From JBDTVS01 sp040007095 (GTDB lineage: Bacteria > Acidobacteriota > Vicinamibacteria > Vicinamibacterales > CAVVIG01), in assembly GCA_040007095.1 (NCBI GenBank), contig JBDTVS010000007.1:51536-115535 (forward strand): a DNA stretch of 64,000 nucleotides, read 5' to 3'. Below are positions 44,619 through 53,268 of the stretch, in pieces (position 1 is the stretch's first letter; every line of letters starts with the position of its first letter). The position numbers and the translations under genes were made by a program. The notes under the pieces were generated by a model. That model worked only from the letters and a program-made list of their open reading frames with translations. It was not told where the DNA came from and did not search any database.

Positions 44619-45485
44619 GTGAGCCAGGAACGGTTGCAGAAGATTCTCTCGCAGGCCGGCGTCGCCTCGCGGCGCGCGAGCGAGCAGCTGATGCTCGACG
44701 GCCGCGTCATGGTCAACGGCACGACGATGCGTGAGCTGGGCACGAAAGCCGATCCGGCGCGCGACGACATCCGCGTCGACGGCCGCCGGGTGAAGCTCCC
44801 CGAGCGGCATCGGTACATCCTGCTCAACAAGCCGCCCGGGTACGTCACCACGCGATCCGACCCGCACAAGCGGCCGACCGTGATCGATTTGATTGTCGGG
44901 GTGCACGACTACGTCTACCCCGTCGGCCGGCTCGACTTCGACACCGCGGGACTGCTGATTCTGACCAACGACGGCGAATTGGCCGCACGGCTCACCCATC
45001 CTCGGCACGGCATCGCGCGCGTCTACGAGGCCCGGGTGCTGGGTGTCCCGGATACGCACGACATCGCGCGGCTCGCCAAGGGCATCCTCATCGAAGGCCG
45101 CCGCACGCAGCCAGCCGACGTGAATGTGCTGCACTCCCGGAGCGACGATGCGCTGCTGGAGATCACGGTGCGGGAGGGGAGAAACCGCCAGGTTCGCAAC
45201 ATGTGCGAGGCGATCGGGCACCCCGTCTCGTCGCTGCGGCGCGTCGCGATCGGGCCGATTCGCGATCCGAAATTGCCGCTCGGGCGCTGGCGGGATCTGG
45301 GCGACACCGAAGTGGCGCGGCTGCAGACCGCCGCTGCCAGAACGACCTCGCCACACGTAGAACTTGGAACTCAAAAGGTAAAAGGACCGCGCATCGACGC
45401 CCCACCGGCCACGACACGGGACCGCGTAGGAACTCACAAGCCAAAAGGCCTGCGAAAGAAGCAGCGCAGCCTCGCCAAACGTTGA
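44619..45485 (+). CDS. rluB: Ribosomal large-subunit pseudouridine synthase (RluB type)
   Basis: An N-terminal S4 RNA-binding domain (RLQKILSQAGVASRRASEQLML) is followed by the catalytic RsuA/RluB-type domain with YPVGRLDFDTAGLLILTNDG, which includes the catalytic Asp, and EGRNRQVRNMCEAIGH. It modifies a uridine in 23S rRNA. The basic C-terminal tail of about 60 residues is longer than usual and low in complexity. A TTG directly precedes the GTG chosen as start; no clear Shine-Dalgarno sequence is seen. Confidence 0.9.
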   Translation: MSQERLQKILSQAGVASRRASEQLMLDGRVMVNGTTMRELGTKADPARDDIRVDGRRVKLPERHRYILLNKPPGYVTTRSDPHKRPTVIDLIVGVHDYVYPVGRLDFDTAGLLILTNDGELAARLTHPRHGIARVYEARVLGVPDTHDIARLAKGILIEGRRTQPADVNVLHSRSDDALLEITVREGRNRQVRNMCEAIGHPVSSLRRVAIGPIRDPKLPLGRWRDLGDTEVARLQTAAARTTSPHVELGTQKVKGPRIDAPPATTRDRVGTHKPKGLRKKQRSLAKR

Positions 45486-45514
45486 ACCTAGAGCAATTTG
45501 CAAAACGGTGTAGC

Positions 45515-45599
45515 GAACCACCAAGGGCACAAAGACACAAAGCCGTTCTCGGAAGCAAAAACCCCCAGCCTTTGTGGTCTTGGTGTTCTTTGTGGTTCC
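45515..45599. repeat. R5 inverted repeat between rluB and scpB
   Basis: GAACCACCAAGGGCACAAAG (from 45515) pairs imperfectly with CTTTGTGGTCTTGGTGTTCT... (45570-45599) around a 27-base spacer. It lies between the ends of two convergent genes, where it could act as a two-way terminator. Same family as 9706-9790. Confidence 0.65.
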
Positions 45600-45636
45600 A
45601 ATACACCTGCGATGGTTCCATGGGTTCCAAGTTTGT

Positions 45637-46596
45637 TCAGTGGATCTTCGACGGTTCTTCCTCCGACGGCTCGTCGGGTTCCGAGTCCGGCTCCTCGAGC
45701 GGCAGCGCGTCTTCGATCGGCGCGTGCTCGATCAGCAGCGGCTCGAAGCCGAGTGCCTCGGCCATGTCTTCGACCTTGGGCAGATCGCTGATCTCGTTCA
45801 GCCCGAAGCGAATGAGGAATTCCTTGGTCGTGGCGTAGAGAAACGGTCGGCCGACGACTTTCTTGCGACCGACAATCTTGATGAGATGCCGCTCGAGCAG
45901 CGTATTGAGCACGCCGGCCGCGGTGACGCCGCGAATTTCGGTGACCTCGAGAGCGGTCACGGGCTGGCGGTAGGCAATGATCGCCAGCGTCTCCAGGGCC
46001 TGCACGGTCAGCTTCTGCGTCGTTCGTTCGTGGAACAGCCGGCGCACCCATTCGTGCAGGTCCGAGCGCGTCACGATCTGATAGCCGCCGGCCACTTCGA
46101 CGAGTTGGAGGCCGCCCGGCCGCTCGTAGTCGACCTTCAGCTCGGCCAGTGCGGCGTCGATGTCCTCGGCCGGCTCCGACGTCAGGAGCTTGCCGATCGC
46201 CTTTCTCGTCAAGGGGTCAGGAGACGCAAAAATCAGCGCTTCGAGAATCGCCTTCAGCTCCGCGCTGGCGCGCAACGCACCGCCGATGCCGGACTCGATC
46301 TCCGCGTCATCCATGGCCTGCGCCGCGTCAACGTGCTGCCCGCCCTGCCCGTCGTGCCCGTCGTGCTCCGCTACCACCGGCCCGAGCGGTTCGTCCTGCC
46401 TGAGCGGCTCGTCCTGTCCGTCTTCTCCTGCCGACTCGACGTGCGCAACCTGCTCGAGTGGTTCGTCCTGCTCGAGCGCCTCGTCCTGTCCGTCTTGCGC
46501 GTGCGGTTCGTCCTGCCCGACCTGGTCGACCCGGCCTGCCCGCCCTGCCTGCCCTGCTTGTCCGTTCTCCACGGGGTCATCCTGTTCGTCAGCCAC
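45637..46596 (-). CDS. scpB: Segregation and condensation protein B with low-complexity N-terminus
   Basis: ScpB is the winged-helix kleisin partner of the SMC complex. The conserved part begins near ASAELKAILEALIFASPDPL and includes QALETLAIIAYRQPVTALEVTEIRGV and LIKIVGRKKVVGRPFLYATT. The start is a GTG at 46596 with GGAGG six bases upstream, overlapping the scpA stop. That leaves about 100 N-terminal residues of Gln/Asp/Glu/Gly repeats (for example DEPLEQ and GQDEPLRQDEPL) that are not part of the fold. An acidic tail closes the protein. Confidence 0.92.
   Translation of the reverse strand: MADEQDDPVENGQAGQAGRAGRVDQVGQDEPHAQDGQDEALEQDEPLEQVAHVESAGEDGQDEPLRQDEPLGPVVAEHDGHDGQGGQHVDAAQAMDDAEIESGIGGALRASAELKAILEALIFASPDPLTRKAIGKLLTSEPAEDIDAALAELKVDYERPGGLQLVEVAGGYQIVTRSDLHEWVRRLFHERTTQKLTVQALETLAIIAYRQPVTALEVTEIRGVTAAGVLNTLLERHLIKIVGRKKVVGRPFLYATTKEFLIRFGLNEISDLPKVEDMAEALGFEPLLIEHAPIEDALPLEEPDSEPDEPSEEEPSKIH
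46330..46575. repeat. Degenerate tandem repeats inside scpB
   Basis: The region encoding the N-terminal extension is built from repeats such as GGTTCGTCCTG, GGCTCGTCCTG and CTGCCCGCCCTGCC. They read as DEP and GQAG-type peptides on the coding strand. The pattern suggests expansion by slippage. Confidence 0.6.
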
Positions 46597-47401
46597 GATT
46601 TGCCTCCGGGTCGCCAATCGGGTGCGGCGCATCGGAGGGCCGCGGCCGCTTGTAGACGCGAATCGGTCCGAACGAGCCGGCCTGGAAGACCCGCACCAGT
46701 CTCAATCGAATCATCTCGAGCAACGCGAGGAAGGTCACAATCAGGCCGGTGCGATCGCTGACATCGGCAAAGAGCTCCTCGAAGCCGCAGGCCTCGGTCT
46801 CCGACAAGCGATCCAACAGCTGTGCGATCCGCAATTCAAGCGGCATCTGCTCGGGCGGCAGGAGCACCTTGGGCCGACGCTTCGCGCGCTCGACAACGGC
46901 CTGGAACGCCGTCAGCAGGCTGAAGAGATCCACTTCGAGCTCGGGCTCGAGGTCCTCGCCCGAGATGTCGGCCAGACGCGTGTCCGGCCGCTGCCACTGG
47001 GCCGCCCTCACCTGCTCGCGCTCATGAAGCAGACCCGCGGCTGCCTTGTAGCGCTCGTGCTCGAGCAAGCGCCGCACGAGGACATCGCGCGGGTCTTCTT
47101 CATCGCCATCGACTCCGGCGGCGGTCTCGGGACGGGGCAGCAGCATTCTGGACTTGATGTGAATCAGCGTCGCCGCCATCACGAGGAAGTCGCCCGCGAT
47201 GTCGAGGTTGAGCTCCTGCAGCAGGTGGATGGCATCGAGATACTGCTGCGTGATGAGCCCGATCGGGATGTCGTAGATGTTCAGCTCGTTCTTCCGGATC
47301 AGGTACAGAAGGAGATCCAGCGGTCCGTCGAAGTTATCGAGCTTGACGGCAAACGCATCGAGCGAGGGTTCGAAGTCGTGCGGCTGATCCATGCTGAACA
47401 T
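46589..47401 (-). CDS. scpA: Segregation and condensation protein A
   Basis: The kleisin of the SMC-ScpAB complex, about 270 aa: FDGPLDLLLYLIRKNELNIYDIPI at the N-terminus, LVMAATLIHIKSRMLLPRP, and the C-terminal winged helix FLALLEMIRLRLVRVFQAGSFGPI. ATGs at 47401 and 47392 are both possible; the first has AGG about seven bases upstream. The scpB start overlaps its last codons. Confidence 0.94.
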   Translation of the reverse strand: MFSMDQPHDFEPSLDAFAVKLDNFDGPLDLLLYLIRKNELNIYDIPIGLITQQYLDAIHLLQELNLDIAGDFLVMAATLIHIKSRMLLPRPETAAGVDGDEEDPRDVLVRRLLEHERYKAAAGLLHEREQVRAAQWQRPDTRLADISGEDLEPELEVDLFSLLTAFQAVVERAKRRPKVLLPPEQMPLELRIAQLLDRLSETEACGFEELFADVSDRTGLIVTFLALLEMIRLRLVRVFQAGSFGPIRVYKRPRPSDAPHPIGDPEANRG

Positions 47402-47546
47402 CACGACCTGACATTGTCGCCGGGAACGCGCCGCGCGATGGCGCCAGGCGTCGGAGAGCGTGAGAAACACATCCTCCCGGCGGTGACACTTTCGGCGCGT
47501 CGATTCGCGCCGACCCCGCGGGTTAGGACCCTTGCAGGCGCCCGCT

Positions 47547-48572
47547 TTACTTGTACGAGATCTTCACCGCGTCCCGGACCCGGGCCATCGTCTGGGCGGC
47601 GACGGTCCGCGCCCGCCGCGAGCCTTCGACGAGAATCTCGCGCACGTGGCCGGGTCTGGCGAGCGCCGCGGCACGGCGCTCGCGAATCGGATCCAGGTGC
47701 GCGTTCAACGCGGCGACGAGCTTTTTCTTCACCTCGACATCGCCCACGGCGCCGGCGCGGTATCGCGCCTTGAGGTCGTCGACCTCCGCGGTGTTCGGGT
47801 TGAAGGCGTCGTGATAGGTGAACACCGGATTCCCCTCCACGGTGCCGGGCACATCGGCCCGCACGCGCTTTGGATCGGTGTACATGCTCATGACCTTCTT
47901 GCGCACTTCGTCGGGGGGGTCCGAGAGGTGAATCGTATTGCCAAGACTCTTGCTCATCTTCTTGCCGCCGTCGAGCCCAGGCAGCCGGCTGAAGGTCGTG
48001 ACGAGCGGCTGGGGTTCGACCAGCACCTCGCCGAAGAAATTGTTGAAGCGGCGGACGACCTCGCGCGCGAGCTCGAGGTGCGCGACCTGATCGTCGCCAA
48101 CCGGCACGAACCGCGCGTCGTACATGGCCACGTCAGCGGTCTGGAGCAGCGGGTAGCCGAGAAATCCGATCGACGACAGGTCCTTGTCCTTCAGGGTTTC
48201 CTGCTGCTCCTTGTAGGTCGGGACGCGCTCCAGCCACGGCACCGGCACGACCATCGACAGCAGCAGGAACAGCTCCGCGTGCTCCGGCACGAGCGATTGG
48301 ACGAAGAACGTGCTTTTCTCCGGATCGAGTCCCGCGCCGATCCAATCGGCCACATTCTCGTGCGCGTAGGTCGTCAACTGCCCGGTATCGGCGAAGTCGC
48401 TCGTCAGCGCGTGCCAGTCGGCGACGAAGTAATACGCATCGTACTGATCCTGGAGCGGGACCCAGTTGCCAAGCGCGCCCACCAGATGGCCCAGGTGCAG
48501 GCGGCCGGTGGGGCGCATCCCTGAGACGACCCGCAATTTTCCCGCCGGTTCCGAGCTTGTCGAGGTGATCAC
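47547..48572 (-). CDS. trpS: Tryptophanyl-tRNA synthetase
   Basis: A class I synthetase of 341 aa: SGMRPTGRLHLGHLVGAL (HIGH motif), ADWHALTSD, GDDQVAHLELAREVVRRFN and KKMSKSLGNTI (KMSKS). The start overlaps the stop of the M50 protease gene by four bases (ATGA type), so both are probably translated from one message. scpA-scpB follow downstream after about 145 bases. Confidence 0.95.
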   Translation of the reverse strand: MITSTSSEPAGKLRVVSGMRPTGRLHLGHLVGALGNWVPLQDQYDAYYFVADWHALTSDFADTGQLTTYAHENVADWIGAGLDPEKSTFFVQSLVPEHAELFLLLSMVVPVPWLERVPTYKEQQETLKDKDLSSIGFLGYPLLQTADVAMYDARFVPVGDDQVAHLELAREVVRRFNNFFGEVLVEPQPLVTTFSRLPGLDGGKKMSKSLGNTIHLSDPPDEVRKKVMSMYTDPKRVRADVPGTVEGNPVFTYHDAFNPNTAEVDDLKARYRAGAVGDVEVKKKLVAALNAHLDPIRERRAAALARPGHVREILVEGSRRARTVAAQTMARVRDAVKISYK

Positions 48573-49216
48573 TTGGTTGGCAGCCAGCCGAGGATGAGCC
48601 GATACGGCGGCACGACAATCGACTCGAAGCCGCCGGAAAGGATCAGCGCATACAGCAGGAGGAATCCGTAGGGACGGATCAGATTGAACTGGCGCGCCAG
48701 CCGCACCGGCAGCAACCCGCCGAGCACGTTGCCACCATCGAGCGGCGGAATCGGGAGCATGTTGAAGACCGCGAGCAGGACGTTCAGCCGCACGGCCTGG
48801 CTCAAAATCGCGGCCAGCGGCACCGAGACATTCGGCTCGCCGAGGGCCTGCGGCGAAATCGGGAGCACCGCCAAGACCGTGGCTGACAGCACGGCGAGCA
48901 CGAGATTGCTCGCCGGACCGGCCGCCGCGACGAACACATAGTCGCGCCGCTGGTGTCGGAGACGCCGTACATCGACCGGCACCGGTTTGGCCCAGCCGAG
49001 GAACGGGGCGCCGGTCACGAGCGCGAGCAGCGGGAACACCACCGTGCCAATCGGATCGGCGTGCACGATGGGATTCAGCGAGACGCGGCCGAGCATTCGT
49101 GCCGTCGGATCGCCGAGGCGGTCGGCAGTGAGCGCGTGGGCCATCTCATGCACGGTCAGCGAGAACAACAGGACGATGAAGGAGATGAAGACCTGCGCGA
49201 AGTCGATGTTCAGCAA
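48569..49216 (-). CDS. Site-2 protease family (M50) membrane protease
   Basis: A 215-aa membrane protein with the zinc motif HEMAH (H23, E24, H27) in its first helix and NMLPIPPLDGGNVLGGLLP in the third core helix. Together these form the M50 active site. No PDZ or CBS domain is attached. Such short S2P-like proteins are widespread and mostly uncharacterised. It heads a unit with trpS and scpAB, an order often seen in bacteria. Confidence 0.9.
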   Translation of the reverse strand: MLNIDFAQVFISFIVLLFSLTVHEMAHALTADRLGDPTARMLGRVSLNPIVHADPIGTVVFPLLALVTGAPFLGWAKPVPVDVRRLRHQRRDYVFVAAAGPASNLVLAVLSATVLAVLPISPQALGEPNVSVPLAAILSQAVRLNVLLAVFNMLPIPPLDGGNVLGGLLPVRLARQFNLIRPYGFLLLYALILSGGFESIVVPPYRLILGWLPTK

Positions 49217-49226
49217 ACATTAGAGG

Positions 49227-51062
49227 TTACGGCTGACTCGCGAAAAAGGCAAGAACGGCATCGGCGACTTTCGGCCCCACCGCGGCCGACAGCTCTTCGC
49301 GGCTGGCGCGGCGAACCCCCGCCAGGCTTCCGAACTTCGTCAGCAGCGTTTTTCGTCGCCGCGGGCCGACGCCCGGCACATGATCGAGCTCGGAGCGCAG
49401 GTCGCGGGAGGTTCTGGACTGCCGATGAAACGTCACCGCGAAGCGATGCGCTTCGTCGCGGATCCGCTGAATCAGCAGCAGCGCCGGATCGTTGGCCGCC
49501 AGCGCGATCGCGTCCTCGCGCTCGCGCGTGTACAGCAGTTCCTCTTTCTTCGCGATGCCGGCCGCGACCAGGTTCGCCAGCCCCAACGCCTCGAGCGCCT
49601 CGTAGGCGGCGGAGAGCTGGCCTTTGCCGCCGTCAATCAGGATCAGGTCCGGAAAGGGACCGCCCTGTTCGATCAGCTTCCGGTAGCGGCGGAGGACCAC
49701 CTGATGCATGGCCGCGAAGTCGTTGTTCGACGGCGCCGGTTGCCGGCCGTCGGCGGTCACCTGGTCGCGGATCCGATACTTTCGATAGTCGCTGCGGCGC
49801 ATGCGGCCCTCCTCGCACACCACCATCGACGCCACGGTCTCGCTCCCCTGAATCGTCGAGATATCGAAACACTCGATCCGGCGCGGAAGCGCGGGCAGCG
49901 CGAAGACCGCCTGCAGCGTTTCGAGCGCGTCGTACTGCGCGGTCGTCGATTGATTGAACCGCGATTGGTAGGCCAGCGACGCGTTGCGGTTGGCGAGATC
50001 GACGAGGCCGCGCTTGCCGCCGCGCTGCGGGACGACAATTCGCACGCGCCGGCCGGCGTGCTCGGACAGCCACGTCTCGAGCGCCTCTCGCTCGTCCGGG
50101 TCGGAGGGCACGTGGATCTCCGACGGCGCCGCGCGAAGCTCGTAGAACTGCTGGATGGCGGCTTCGAGCACCTCGCCGTCGCTCGAGCCGACGATCGCCT
50201 CTTCACTGCCGAGCTCGATACGCTCGACCACCCGTCCGCGCCGTACCTGAAACACCTGGACGATCACGCCCGCCGGGCCCCGCTTCATCCCGAAGACGTC
50301 GCGGTGCCCGAACTCGACCGTGGCGATCTTCTGCTGGCGATCGAGCAGCGTCTGTACCGTTCGCATCGCGTCGCGCAGCTGGGCCGCTTCCTCGAATCGC
50401 TCCGCCGCGGCTGCCTCGACCATCCGGCCGCGCAGCACGGTCACGAGCTCGTCGTTCTTGCTTTCGAGAAACAGCCGGGTCAGCTTGACCGCGCCGCCGT
50501 ACTCTTCCGGCGTGCAGACGCTGTCGACGCACGGCGCCAGGCAGCGCTTGATGTCGTATTCCAGGCACGGACGGTCGCGCTTCCCCGTAATCACCTCGTT
50601 GCACGACCGGATGCCGAACAATCGATGCGTCAGCGACATCGTCTTGCGCGCGAAGTGGGCGGGCAGGAACGGACCCGCATAAAAGCTGCCGTCCGGCTCC
50701 ACGCCGCGCGCGACGAGCACGCGCGGGAACGGCTCGTTGGTCGTGAGGTGGAGATAGGGATAGTTCTTGTCGTCGCGGAGCAGGATGTTGAATTTCGGCG
50801 TGCGCTGCTTGATGAGGTGGTTCTCGAGCGCGAGCGCCTCGACCACCGAGTCGGTCAGAATCACTTCGAGACGCGCGACCTCGCTCAGCAGCGCATCGGT
50901 CTTGGCGTCGCCGCCGTAGGCCGCAAGATAGGTCCGGACGCGGTCGCGCAGCGAACGGGCCTTCCCCACATAAATCGTGTCGCCTTCCGCATTGAAATAC
51001 AGATACACTCCCGGCTGCTCGGGCAAATGGGCGATCTGTTCCTTGAGCTCGAAGATGGGCAT
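49227..51062 (-). CDS. uvrC: Excinuclease ABC subunit C
   Basis: UvrC makes both incisions in nucleotide excision repair. The 611-aa protein has an N-terminal GIY-YIG domain (PGVYLYFNAEGDTIYVGKARSL), a UVR motif near residue 200-235, the C-terminal RNase H-like nuclease (FDISTIQGSETVASMVV, LILIDGGKGQLSAA) and helix-hairpin-helix (VPGVGPRRRKTLLTKFGSL). It ends ten bases from the M50 gene and diverges from the CDP-alcohol transferase eight bases away. Confidence 0.96.
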   Translation of the reverse strand: MPIFELKEQIAHLPEQPGVYLYFNAEGDTIYVGKARSLRDRVRTYLAAYGGDAKTDALLSEVARLEVILTDSVVEALALENHLIKQRTPKFNILLRDDKNYPYLHLTTNEPFPRVLVARGVEPDGSFYAGPFLPAHFARKTMSLTHRLFGIRSCNEVITGKRDRPCLEYDIKRCLAPCVDSVCTPEEYGGAVKLTRLFLESKNDELVTVLRGRMVEAAAAERFEEAAQLRDAMRTVQTLLDRQQKIATVEFGHRDVFGMKRGPAGVIVQVFQVRRGRVVERIELGSEEAIVGSSDGEVLEAAIQQFYELRAAPSEIHVPSDPDEREALETWLSEHAGRRVRIVVPQRGGKRGLVDLANRNASLAYQSRFNQSTTAQYDALETLQAVFALPALPRRIECFDISTIQGSETVASMVVCEEGRMRRSDYRKYRIRDQVTADGRQPAPSNNDFAAMHQVVLRRYRKLIEQGGPFPDLILIDGGKGQLSAAYEALEALGLANLVAAGIAKKEELLYTREREDAIALAANDPALLLIQRIRDEAHRFAVTFHRQSRTSRDLRSELDHVPGVGPRRRKTLLTKFGSLAGVRRASREELSAAVGPKVADAVLAFFASQP

Positions 51063-51070
51063 GCGTTAAT

Positions 51071-51925
51071 ATGTCGAGTCCCCAGCGAGTGTCTGAACCC
51101 TCAATTTTACCCCACAGGTCTCGCACGACCTTCACGGGCCTGATCGGCGCGGTCTGCATGTTCCCGCTGCGCGCGATCATTCGCGTCTGCGTGGCGTGGC
51201 GCGTGCACCCGAACACGCTGACGCTGATCGGCGTGATCATCAACGTCGGCGCGGCGTGGGCGCTCGGCTACAACCACTTCGTCCTCGCCACCGTCATCAT
51301 GCTCGTCGCCAACATCTTCGATTTCATCGACGGCAAGGTCGCACACCTCCTGAACCTGCAGTCGCGCTTCGGCGCCTTCTGGGATTCGACGCTCGATCGC
51401 TTTTCCGATCTCGCGCTCTTGACCGGCCTGATTTTTCTGTATTCCAAGCTCGGGCGCAGCGACTACGTAATGGTGGCGGCGCTCGCGCTCATCTTCTCGA
51501 TCATGACGAGCTACGCGCGGGCGCGGGCCGAGTCCCTGGTCGAGAAGTGCAAGGTGGGCTTCATGGAACGGCCCGAGCGGATCGTGCTGTTCATGATCGG
51601 CGCGATCTTCAACCGGATGGCCGCCGTGCTGTGGGTCATCCTCGTGCTGTCGATCCTGGCCGTCGAGAATCGCATCTACTACACCTACCTCGCGCTGAAC
51701 AACCGGCCCATGCCGTCCAAGGCGGGCCCGGCCGGCATTTTCAACCGCGCATTCTTCTGGACCGACGAGCGCGCGACCATGCCCTACGACCTGTGGGTGA
51801 TCGCGATTCTCGCCTTCGTCTGGTTCACGCCTCCCGGCTGGCTCGGCGATCCGACGGCGAGCGGCTCGGGCCTGCTCACCCCCAGCGGCTTCTCCGCATG
51901 GCTCGGGTGGTTATTCTCGCACTGA
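51071..51925 (+). CDS. CDP-alcohol phosphatidyltransferase family protein
   Basis: A polytopic membrane enzyme of 284 aa. The CAPT motif D(x)2DG(x)2AR(x)8G(x)3D(x)3D is present as D84, D87, G88, A91, G101, D105 and D109, but the Arg after A91 is His92. The family moves an alcohol from CMP onto a lipid; the product (phosphatidylglycerol, inositol phosphate or other) cannot be read. The start ATG is eight bases from the divergent uvrC start. A soluble loop lies near residues 210-250. Confidence 0.85.
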   Translation: MSSPQRVSEPSILPHRSRTTFTGLIGAVCMFPLRAIIRVCVAWRVHPNTLTLIGVIINVGAAWALGYNHFVLATVIMLVANIFDFIDGKVAHLLNLQSRFGAFWDSTLDRFSDLALLTGLIFLYSKLGRSDYVMVAALALIFSIMTSYARARAESLVEKCKVGFMERPERIVLFMIGAIFNRMAAVLWVILVLSILAVENRIYYTYLALNNRPMPSKAGPAGIFNRAFFWTDERATMPYDLWVIAILAFVWFTPPGWLGDPTASGSGLLTPSGFSAWLGWLFSH

Positions 51926-51974
51926 GGAATTTCAACCCGATTCAACTTGATTCCAGGGAGATCTTCTTTGTGAT

Positions 51975-52244
51975 CTACCGAGGCGATGGTGATGCTGCCC
52001 GACGGCGAAGCGGTTGCGTGAGGCCGATGACCAGAAACGCGACGACAACGAGCACGTATCCTGAACTTCGCATGGAAGGTTCGAAGACGGGCAAACTGCA
52101 CCAGAGAACGCCCGCGATGATGCAGAGGATCACATGCCAGCGGTCGGCTTGTGGGATTCGCCAGACGCACACCGCCACGCCGACAAGAAACAGGATCAAC
52201 GGCGTGAGGTTCGGAAAACCGGCCATCTCGACAGATGCTGCCAT
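51975..52244 (-). CDS. Small membrane protein of unknown function
   Basis: An 89-aa protein with three hydrophobic stretches (LTPLILFLVGVAVCVW, VILCIIAGVLWCSLPV and YVLVVVAFLVIGLT) and a short basic tail. No family is recognised. It follows the next gene on the same strand by 27 bases. Coding is plausible because the hydrophobic segments are regularly spaced, but support is limited. Confidence 0.5.
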   Translation of the reverse strand: MAASVEMAGFPNLTPLILFLVGVAVCVWRIPQADRWHVILCIIAGVLWCSLPVFEPSMRSSGYVLVVVAFLVIGLTQPLRRRAASPSPR

Positions 52245-52271
52245 AATCCTGTCCAGTCAGGAAGCCCGGAT

Positions 52272-52820
52272 TTAGACTACGTCGCGCTCATCGTGCTGGC
52301 CCAAATCGAGGCCGGTTCCCGCAAATTGAATGTCGTGCTTTGCGATTTTGTCGCGCAGCAGACGCCGCGCGGCGCCGTAATGCTCGGCCGGAACCGCGAG
52401 ACGCCGCGCCAGATTGCGCAACCGGGAGATGACGACGAGCGTCACCTGATGCTCCTCTTCCCGCCAGCTGATCCCGCCGATCTCATGGTAGGGGATGAAC
52501 CCGGAGTCGGTCCAGACGCCGTCCTCGTAGAACCCCCGTCGAATCCGCAGGCTGAGCGGCAGCACGTACCCGTAGTACAGGAACATCATGCCTTCGCCGA
52601 ACACCTGCCGCCGCAGCACGAACATCTTGTACCCGACCAGGACCCCGAGAATCACCGCGAGCAGGAGCGCCGTGCCGTAATACGGCGGTTTCGGGCTCGG
52701 CCAGATGAGCGCGGCGTTCTGCCGACGGCGCAGAAACGTCAGGTGCTCGAGAATCAGTCGCGCGTTGGCGACCAGAAATCCGGCGCCCAGGGCCACGAGC
52801 GTGAACGCGAGCACGTCCAT
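52272..52820 (-). CDS. Membrane-anchored protein, DUF5673-like
   Basis: The frame is open to 53141, but the sequence before MDVLAFTLVALG is translation of an R1 repeat, so the ATG at 52820 is chosen (182 aa). Two or three membrane segments are followed by a C-terminal soluble part, GVWTDSGFIPYHEIGGISWREEEHQVTLVVISRL, like DUF5673/PH-type membrane proteins as I recall them. Function unknown. Confidence 0.68.
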   Translation of the reverse strand: MDVLAFTLVALGAGFLVANARLILEHLTFLRRRQNAALIWPSPKPPYYGTALLLAVILGVLVGYKMFVLRRQVFGEGMMFLYYGYVLPLSLRIRRGFYEDGVWTDSGFIPYHEIGGISWREEEHQVTLVVISRLRNLARRLAVPAEHYGAARRLLRDKIAKHDIQFAGTGLDLGQHDERDVV

Positions 52821-52846
52821 CAGGGAAATTGAACCACAGATTCCTG

Positions 52847-53073
52847 GTCCCCTGGAAACCTGCTGCGTTGCATAAGTCCCGGAGCGAAGCGCCCGGATGG
52901 CAAGGCGCGACGACCGAGCATACCGGGAGCATGTGAGGGAGGAGCAACGCCGCCAGACCCCGGGGTCCCCGCCGCGTGTTTCCCAACGCGGAGGGGTGGA
53001 GGAGCGGTGGAGGAGGGGTGGAGGAGGGATGCCCCGCCCCGGAGTTATGTGATGCAGCCCGTTTCCCGGGGAC
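52847..53073. repeat. R1 structured intergenic element, copy B
   Basis: Outer arms GTCCCCTGGAAACCTGCTGC... (from 52847) and ...GCAGCCCGTTTCCCGGGGAC (to 53073) are complementary. The core GCGCCCGGATGGCAAGGCGC is shared with copies A and C. An imperfect internal hairpin GCATAC-cggga-GCATGT lies at 52918-52934. Compared with copy A it carries an insert of about 70 bases (about 52957-53027) with GGAGGGGTGGAGGAG-type G-rich repeats. Confidence 0.7.
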
Positions 53074-53268
53074 GAGAGCGTCACCACCAGGAACCAGCGC
53101 ATGAGGGAGTCGCGATCAGAGCCCGTGAAATAGGACGGCAATGCAGAGCCGGCAGAGTTCCCAGAGGAGAAACCGTCGCGCTATGCGCGATCTCACCGTG
53201 CATTGGTCAACACATCGCCTGCTCAGTCGGGACGGGGAACCACTCGGTGTGCCACGGCAGCGCCGGGT
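53074..53268. other. Sequence between R1 copy B and tdk
   Basis: With R1 copy B this completes the 450-base gap between the DUF5673-like gene and tdk. No gene, hairpin or known repeat was recognised here. Confidence 0.4.

Noticed and set aside
52821..53141. N-terminal extension of the DUF5673-like protein
   Set aside because: Residues such as SSRLAIRALRSG come from the R1 element, as in the frame before nadC, so they are not protein sequence.
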